From: Muricea muricata | Lineage: Eukaryota > Cnidaria > Anthozoa > Malacalcyonacea > Plexauridae | Reading direction: 5' to 3' | DNA: 64,000 nucleotides | Assembly (NCBI GenBank): GCA_963855995.1 | Contig: OY979717.1 | Coordinates: 64,288,243-64,352,242 of the forward strand | In this document: positions 57,701 to 64,000 of the stretch, piece by piece | Layout of the letters: every line of letters starts with the position of its first letter | How positions within the stretch are numbered: the first letter of the stretch is position 1 | Notes under the pieces: generated by a model | Database searches by the model: none | Seen by the model: only the letters and a program-made list of their open reading frames with translations | What the model was told of the DNA's origin: nothing | Translations under genes and position numbers: made by a program

Positions 57701-59866
57701 AAGTCTTGATTCTCTCTGTAGCTTTGTTTTCTGCTCCGCAAAAATCCACGGCGTTTGATGACGAAGTGTCCGACTTACATAGGTTCAAGACATAATGGCA
57801 CAACGCCGTAGCTTCGAGCATCTTGTTGTTTCTTTCTACCAAATCTAAGTCAGATCGATCCGATTTTCCCGAAATTATTTCAGCTAGAAGAAGAAACGCG
57901 TTTGCCATCGTTTTATTTCTGGCACCAGCCAGATTTTTAATTTTCTCCACACAACGTTTTTCGGCCTCGTCCCAATTCTTGTCATTAATATAATTTTCGA
58001 TGACTTCCTCAAATGTCTGCCCATCTTCTTTTTGTAGCTACACAAAATAGGCGAAGCGCACATCACCATTCAGTTCAACTACCCTTCACAGTTTAGCAGT
58101 ATTAGATTTAATTATTTATGAGATGTAGTTGTTTTTTATTGTTAACTGACATTATTTGTGAATTACCTAGAATTTGAAGCTCGTGCCAGTAACGAAGTAA
58201 ATTTACTTCGTTTTATTATATGAGTATAGAGATTTATTCATCGATATGGCTGTGCGTAATAATCGTTCCGAATTAGCAATAGCCAATCGGCATCAAGAAC
58301 GATAAAATTTCACTCGGTGAAAAAACATCGTTCACGGCCTTTGATTGGACGAACGATGTTTTTTCATCAGTGAAAATTTATCGTTCAGCGTTTTGATTGG
58401 CTGACCCGAACGTGCAACACCTGCTAGCAGGCTAGTGTAAAGATGGAGTCTGATTTTACAAGTATTTTTTTAACTCACCGAAAATCAATCACCGAAAAGA
58501 GAGATTTAAGACAATTTCACTGATAAAACAACCACCTAAAATCATAAAGACGACATTCGTGGCCTCATTAACTTGAAATGAACCTCACGGTTTCATTTTC
58601 AGCAAGAAAACAAAGCAATAAATGGTAAGAAATTCCATTTTGATATTTTGCTTGTGTGTTTGTTTTTGTCAGTATCATATATCCTTATCTCTACACAATC
58701 ATCTTTATACTCGTATAATAAACAAATTACTTCATGGTTGGTTCGTTTGTACGATTTTTATTATTCACTCGTTGTGAAGGATCGCTAAACTCACTCGTTC
58801 GCTGCGCTCACTCGTTCGTTTAACGATCCTTCACAACTCGTGAATAAAAATCGCACGCACTCACCAACCATGAAGTAATCTCTATATACTTTACTTTATT
58901 AAAAATATTTACTTGTAACGAAGTACGATGTCTGGTTACTATTCACTTTTGTTATACTTTAATAAAGTAAAAAAGTTTAAAGTATTCTCAAGGCGTAGTC
59001 AGTGGCAAGCAGACTAGTGAGAATGTGCTTCGCTCAGCCACGCTATGGTTCAGGGCTGTTGCCTTCGGTTTACTACAGCCCAAATAAATATTCTATTAAA
59101 TTCTACTTCTGTAGTACTTTTACTTATGTATATATTTCTAACACTTTTCTTTTACTTGAGAAGTAAAAGTTGAGGCGTTACTTTTTTAAAGTATTTTGCT
59201 GAACACTGTTTGAAGCATCCATCTTGAAGTGTACGTGCAGTACTTAGGATATTTTAGGAAATGTGAGTTTTATTCCGAAAGAAAACTGCCATCTTCGTGG
59301 TCTTTTTGATTCTTTAAGTTACCAGCACAGACCTCATTTAAGCTAAGTTAATGCAAATGAGTCTTCATGTGTTTCGTGCTACAAAATGATTTAAATGACA
59401 TCAGCTCCTGTAACTTGAGAAGCCAAAAAAACAATGAAGATGTAGTTTTTCTCTAAAACAATATATTGCATTTCGTCTTAAAAAGTACTACATTTTCCAA
59501 GTATATTAAATCCTGAATGGCAACACGTGCACTTTAAAGCCTAACCCTATCTCATTGTGAAGTGAGAATAATAATGCGTTTATCGCACATGGCTGTCTTA
59601 GTTCTTTACCAGTACTCGTAGTGGCCGGACTTCCGTTTTAGCTTGTTTCAGTTGTGAACTTTCATTTAACAGGCAATAAATTTTCAGCCTACCTCGTCTT
59701 CTCGATTTTCCTCACTTGTTTTCTTCAAGACAGTGTGTAAGATTCTGCAGTAATATTTGTGATATTTCCAGTCGCGTTTCTGACAACTGACATCACAGTA
59801 GTAAGCTAGCTTACACGCCGCACAATGTTTTACTGCAGTTGTCTTGTGACAATAAGAACATTCCAT
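54750..59866 (-). CDS. MYND zinc finger / nucleotidyltransferase-like / TPR protein with one in-frame stop
   Basis: Exon 1 is 59693-59866 and exon 2 is 54750-58037, joined in phase 0 (GAG, donor GTAGGC; acceptor GTGTAG, then CTACAA). Total 1153 codons. Residues 3-40 are a MYND finger (C3, C6, C15, C18, C24, C28, H36, C40). GSLARLEATPFSDFE near 270-284 matches the GS-x2-R-x-E-x2-P-x-SD-x-E active-site pattern of the GlnD/DUF294 nucleotidyltransferase group. Many TPR-type repeats follow from about residue 640 to the C-terminus, with 40-42-residue spacing. A TAA at 55845-55847 (codon 789) interrupts an otherwise intact frame. If real, the product ends within the TPRs; the downstream 360 codons are still unbroken. 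An acceptor-like TTTTTCAG before the ATG suggests a 5' UTR intron. Function unknown; TPRs suggest a scaffold and the NTase part a nucleotide-transfer role. Confidence 0.8.
55845..55847 (-). other. in-frame TAA within the TPR region
   Basis: The context is GAA TAA GGA. The distance between the repeat starts on either side (LNVLG and KYNLA) is exactly 42 residues with the stop counted as one, so a single-codon change is more likely than an intron or indel. Confidence 0.85.
58190..58985. repeat. cluster of hairpin elements upstream of TPR exon 2
   Basis: Two strong palindromes lie here: 58300-58383 (CGATAAAATTTCACTCGGTG paired with its complement) and 58729-58877 (ACTTCATGGTTGGT...ACCAACCATGAAGT, centred on a CTCGTTCG run). 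GTAACGAAGTA occurs at both outer edges. All lie in the intron of the MYND/NTase/TPR gene. Confidence 0.75.
58986..59692. other. remaining part of the MYND/NTase/TPR intron
   Basis: AT-rich intron with no supported feature. Confidence 0.4.
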
Positions 59867-60866
59867 TTGACCCTGAAAAATACATTTCAGTAATGAAGAC
59901 TAATTAGGTGCGGCGTCATTTGACTGTCCATGTATCGCTGTACATGTGATCACCTATTTTATTATCATTTAAAGAATTGGCGAGATTTCGGTTAGCAAAC
60001 TTGATGTCATTAGGAAAACATGTAGACCGATCAAATGTTGCTGTTGATATAGGAGCTATTGCTTCAGCTTCACATGATTCTCCTATAACCTTGGCTTTTT
60101 GAGCTTATATAACTTTATATTTAGAAGCAGTTACCTTACAATATCTGTCTTCCCTTGTTCTTAGAAATCAATTTGGTCAGTCATTCTGTCAGGATGTATC
60201 AAAAAGCGTTTACAGATGAAAAAGTCTGCTAATGCACAGAGCATACAAAATGTTCTAAAAGGACAAATTCCAACGCGAAACTGTCGCCAGGAGCGATGAA
60301 TCGCGGTGAAGTTAAGACTTTTAAGAGCGTGTTCCGTCATTCCCGCTGTGTTTCCACTTAAATTCCTTACATTTCCTTAAATGGATCAAACTCGTATTGT
60401 ACTGAAATATCTACAAAACACACAATGTTTGTGTTCTTTCAGACTCAGTGATGCTTTAAAACGACAAATTTTAATATACTTCTTCGTAATAGTTCATTAT
60501 TCCATACTTACTCCTAGCTCATGGGATCCAACACACTTGCTTGTAGGATCCTATATATTTATAAGAGGAAAGAGATACTTGACATTCCAATTTCTGGAAT
60601 ACATGTGAAAGTCTCCAAACAAACAAATTATGTTATGGAGACTACAGGCAAGCAAATGTACTATATTCAGTTAGTGTAGATTTAACTGATGCTATATATT
60701 GTATAATTAGTAAAATTTTCTTTACTTGCAACGATCCAAAATTAAAGCAGCCATGTTGGTGGTATTATGACAAAAGAATCTTGTTATATGTATAAAAGTG
60801 CCTAAATTGAATTCTACAAATCTAATCTTAGTAGGACTCTGGGCAGAGTGCCTGGCATGTCACTCA
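59867..60866. other. upstream region of the MYND/NTase/TPR gene
   Basis: Presumed promoter and 5' UTR side. No coding frame is supported, and no clear motif or repeat was identified. Confidence 0.3.
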
Positions 60867-61764
60867 AATGCGTGTATCAAAGGGCCATTCGTTTTTCGGG
60901 CTCTAGAAAAACGAAAAACAGTCGCCGAATTCCATTTTTGTTTTTCAATTTCGAAAAACAGCTTGGAGAACAAAATTAGCATGTGCCATTAAATGGCCAA
61001 CTATTTTTCGAGCGCTTGACAAACGGAAAACGGATTTCGAATTTGATTTTCTATTTTCATTGTTGGGTTTCTTGCGATGTCCATCGTCGTATGTTTGCTT
61101 CATGCACCCCCCCCCCCCCGGTATGAAATAAATCTAATTTTAAACAAAATAAAGCAATATGGCTGCTTCGGAGGAGCACGGCGACTTTGTTAAACATTTC
61201 TTGTCAAAGAATGAAAACACAATATGTGATTTATCCGATATCTTCAGGAACGATATCCAGAACAGAGACGCTTTAGTGTACGTAGCATTAAACGCTTTTG
61301 TGAGGAAAAAGGAATAAGAAAAAGAGGACTACTTTGGGATGAACCACTCGATAATGTTGTAAAAGTTGCTGTCTCAGAGGTTCAGTCCATATTATTGCGT
61401 TTTACTGTATTGTACTGTGTTGTGTTTTTTTACAATACAATTTTTCTACAACACAATTAATGGCTCCAAAGCAGCCATATTGCTTTATTTTGTTTAAAAT
61501 TAGATTTATTTCATACCGGGGGGTGCATGAAGCAAACATACGACGATGGACATCGCAAGAAACCCAACAATGAAAATAGAAAATCAAACTCGAAATCCGT
61601 TTTCCGTTTGTTAAGCGCTGGAAAAATAGTTGGCCATTTAAAGGTAAATGCTAGTTTTGTTTTCCAAGCTGTTTTTCAAAATTGAAAAACGAAAAACGGA
61701 AATCAGCGCCCGATTTTCGTTTTTCTAAAGGCCGGAAAACGAATGACCCTTTGATACACGCATT
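60867..61764. mobile_element. foldback element with arms of about 300 bases
   Basis: Ends AATGCGTGTATCAAAGGGCC and AGGGTCATTCGTT... are inverted; the right end closes TTTGATACACGCATT. The arms pair through GTTTTTCTA, GATGTCCATCGTCGTATGTT and the C13/G6 tract to about 61170 and 61455. The centre of about 290 bases holds a short reading frame. A third, lone copy of the end sequence lies at 63237-63352. Confidence 0.8.
61159..61317 (+). pseudogene. short frame in the foldback loop, possible integrase-element N-terminus
   Basis: An ATG frame of 52 codons starts MAASEEHGDFVKHF. From about 61230 the next frame over reads on as YPEQRRFSVRSIKRFCEEKG and stays coherent to about 61385. One frameshift near 61230 would join them. 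The SVRSIKRFC(E)EKG pattern recalls N-terminal regions of integrase-type mobile-element proteins in cnidarians (from memory). No catalytic domain remains. Confidence 0.4.
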
Positions 61765-61900
61765 CTGCTTGATGAACCGTGAAAACCAACTACAAACCTC
61801 GGCGATCACGGTCATATGGATATCAGTTTTCTATTCAGAATCACATTTAAAATTAGTTTTATTACCGTCTTGCGTGAAATTTCGATGAAAGCTAATTTAT

Positions 61901-62727
61901 ACACAGGTCACCCGGGATGCGTACAGTTCTAATATGGGGTTCAGTGGGACATAATGTAGATATTACATAATGTAGATATTAACCATAGGTACTGCGTCAC
62001 TCTCGCGAGTATTCCTGGGTGACCTATGATATTAACCAGTGATATTAACACAAAGGTTGGCAAGTAAATACAAATTTGAACACTCGTACAAAATTTAAAC
62101 CACAAAAAAATCTGCAAAAAGACTTTTTTGTCAATTCAACATTTTTTACCCGATGAAATTCGCCAAAAATCATCAAATTTTTAGTTGATTTTCGCTAAAA
62201 CTATGCGCGATGCCGGCTGCCTGCCTTACGTCACAGGAAAAAGCTCCCTGATTGGCCTGGTGAAAACTCAATTTTTTTACCGTGAAAGCAAAACCGGGGG
62301 GAGAAATATTAAAATTTTCAAAGAGCTACATTCCTTTGATTGTCTATGTGTTAATTTTAATTAGTAGAATCATACTAGTATACTATTGCAAATGCTGTAA
62401 TTTGATTGGTTACTATACTCGTTATCTATTCCTCGATAGATAGCGAGTAGTGAAATAATCATCTTCCTATAGAGATTTCTTTTTAAAAAAATTGCTTAAA
62501 AATCAAATTTTTTGTTGAATATTCCATGTTTGACCTCTGATTCTACTAGATTGACCTAGATTACTCGCTCTCGATTTCTATCGCTTCGCCCTCATCAACT
62601 ATCACCGCATAGAAATCTCGAGCTCGTAATCTAATTGTTAATTAACACATAGCATATATACATTATGTAATAGTGCTGTCCCACTGAACGCTATATTAGA
62701 ACTGTACGCATTCCGGGTGACCTGGGA
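61901..62727. mobile_element. element inserted into the arm of the 61857-63236 element
   Basis: Inverted ends ACAGGTCACCCGGGATGCGTACAG and CTGTACGCATTCCGGGTGACCTG continue inward (TTCAGTGGGACA / TGTCCCACTGAA). TTTAT stands on both sides and reads as the target-site duplication. The interior holds a GATAGATAGCGAGTAG hairpin near 62420 and no coding frame. Confidence 0.75.
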
Positions 62728-62906
62728 TTTATATTGATTTTTGAGACTGGTTTTTCGAAACATAGTTCGAATATGACACGTGATTTGGTTTAACACTGTC
62801 TGTCATTAAATATATGTATTTCTAATATTTGTATTATAGGTAGGCAGTCGCGTGCGTGCGTGCCACTGCACGCGAGCATAGTTAGGCGACCTATGGAATA
62901 ACGTAC

Positions 62907-63029
62907 ATTAAATATTATGGCAAGTCGCTCGGCAGTTACTCGACGCTTATTTATTTTCACTGCATCTTCTTTCGAAGCGTTGTAATACACATATATTTCG
63001 TCGTCTTGCTGATTCAAAATGCTATCCAT
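62907..63029 (-). CDS. exon-like frame in the foldback loop
   Basis: 41 codons from ATG at 63029 (MDSILNQQDDE...INKRRVTAERLAIIFN) up to a donor-type AAT, then GTACGT. The frame is also open upstream. Acidic then basic; I do not recognise it. No second exon was found within the window, so it is either a captured first exon, a regulatory peptide, or chance. Confidence 0.3.
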
Positions 63030-63236
63030 CGCAATAAATATTACGAGTCGAAAGTCAATAAACCAACAAAACAAGAATGACAATACATATATTTAATGAC
63101 AGACGACAGTGTTAAACCAAATCACGTGTCATATTCGAACTAGGTTTCGAACGATGTTGATTTCAGTACGTAAACCAGTCTCAAAAATCAATATAAATTA
63201 GCTTTCATCGAAATTTCACGCAAGACGGTTATAAAA

Positions 63237-63352
63237 TCCGTTTTCCATTTTCACCGAAAACGGTTGTCCAAAATGACCCACGGATTGAAATCGGGGACCG
63301 ATTTTCGTTTTTCTACAGGCGGGAAAACGAATGACCCTTTGCTACACGCATT
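63237..63352 (-). repeat. solo end of the 60867-61764 element family
   Basis: It matches the outer 110 bases of that element's right arm, ending GAATGACCCTTTGCTACACGCATT, with more divergence than the two arms have from each other. Confidence 0.7.
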
Positions 63353-64000
63353 CTGGTTAATTTAATTTCTTCTACATCTCACAGCAGCTTCAAAAGTAAA
63401 TTTGAAATTATCAAGTTTATTATTATATTTGTTGCAAATGCATCCTTGTGTCTCTTGTCAAAGAGAAAAATATGAGTGACACAAATTATCCTGGTAAGAC
63501 TATCCCGTCTCATGTAAACACCCCCCCCCCCCTAAATTATTGCATGCTTTTCCAAACAGAATTGGTGTGTCAGAATTAGCATCTTTTTTCCTCTTCAGGC
63601 TTTAACACTTTATTATGAATAGTCAGTGAAGCATGTGAATCCCTTTTATACCTTGAAAGTAAACTTTGGAAATATATAAAAGGGGGGTGTATTTTAACGC
63701 CTGTGGAGGAGGCAGTTTCAAAACAGCCAAACCAAGAATGAACTTTGGACTTGGAGCTTCGCGGTTAACGCATGCGCAGTTCACCCATTCTGTTTTAATA
63801 ATAATATAACAGTAATTAAATCAATAAACAATGAACTCAGAGGGTTACAAACGAGTTCATTGCAGAGGTCATCACTCGTGCATTGACAAACACAAAGTCA
63901 CGTGTTGAATATGATCAACTTTTTTGGCCACGTGACTTCTACGAATTTTGAAAACGATTGATCAAACTGCTTTGTGCGTTTCGAATCCCAAATCGCGCTG
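63353..64000. other. right edge, no gene seen
   Basis: AT-rich with a 12-base C run at 63521-63532. No supported coding frame reaches the edge. Confidence 0.35.

Larger units (their letters stand above)
61857..63236. mobile_element. foldback element interrupted by another element
   Basis: The left arm starts ACCGTCTTGCGTGAAATTTC and the right arm is its inverse, ending GAAATTTCACGCAAGACGG. In the right arm GCTAATTTAT runs straight into ATTGATTTTTGAGACTGG (inverted). In the left arm the same two halves are separated by the 61901-62727 element. The inner arm part pairs 62728-62820 with 63085-63200. The loop at about 62821-63084 has an exon-like frame. Confidence 0.8.

Overview
The window is animal nuclear DNA, AT-rich, with long introns and many degraded repeats. 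Six protein-coding loci can be recognised with confidence or fair confidence. I infer a cnidarian, probably an anthozoan. The reasons are the mix of highly conserved animal genes (SHMT, HSP60, HSP10, JAZF1, a forkhead gene), the many intronless genes, the non-LTR retrotransposon fragments, and short remnants of helix-turn-helix integrase-type elements. Species cannot be read from the sequence.

Layout. 0-2.8 kb: AT-rich, no firm gene. 3.9-5.2 kb: intronless minus-strand gene for an RGG / degenerate Nudix / J-domain-like protein. 8.6-9.7 kb: intronless minus-strand protein-kinase-like gene lying between inverted copies of a 'GTCCGCGTTTTCC' repeat. 14.9-15.6 kb: single-exon JAZF1-like zinc-finger gene, minus strand. 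17.6-38.0 kb: serine hydroxymethyltransferase, 16 coding exons on the minus strand, all reconstructed here (486 aa, mitochondrial presequence, one GC-AG intron). Its introns hold an intronless forkhead gene on the same strand, two broken LINE copies and several palindromic elements. 39.7-40.3 kb: tandem tRNA-like (SINE-type) units. 41.5-50.2 kb: HSP60, minus strand, 10 coding exons (582 aa). 50.2-53.8 kb: HSP10, plus strand, 5 coding exons (101 aa). The two chaperonin genes are head to head across a shared 5' region. 54.75-59.9 kb: minus-strand MYND / nucleotidyltransferase / TPR gene with one in-frame stop. 60.9-63.4 kb: cluster of nested foldback elements carrying short exon-like reading frames.

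How the genes relate. HSP60 and HSP10 are the two halves of the mitochondrial chaperonin, and their divergent arrangement is the classic animal one. SHMT also carries a mitochondrial-type presequence. The other genes look unrelated to one another. The most unusual content is the set of multidomain genes (Nudix-like plus J-like; MYND plus nucleotidyltransferase plus TPR; a kinase lacking conserved residues) and the density of long inverted repeats. At one of these, at 61.9-63.2 kb, an element inserted into the arm of another can be read directly.
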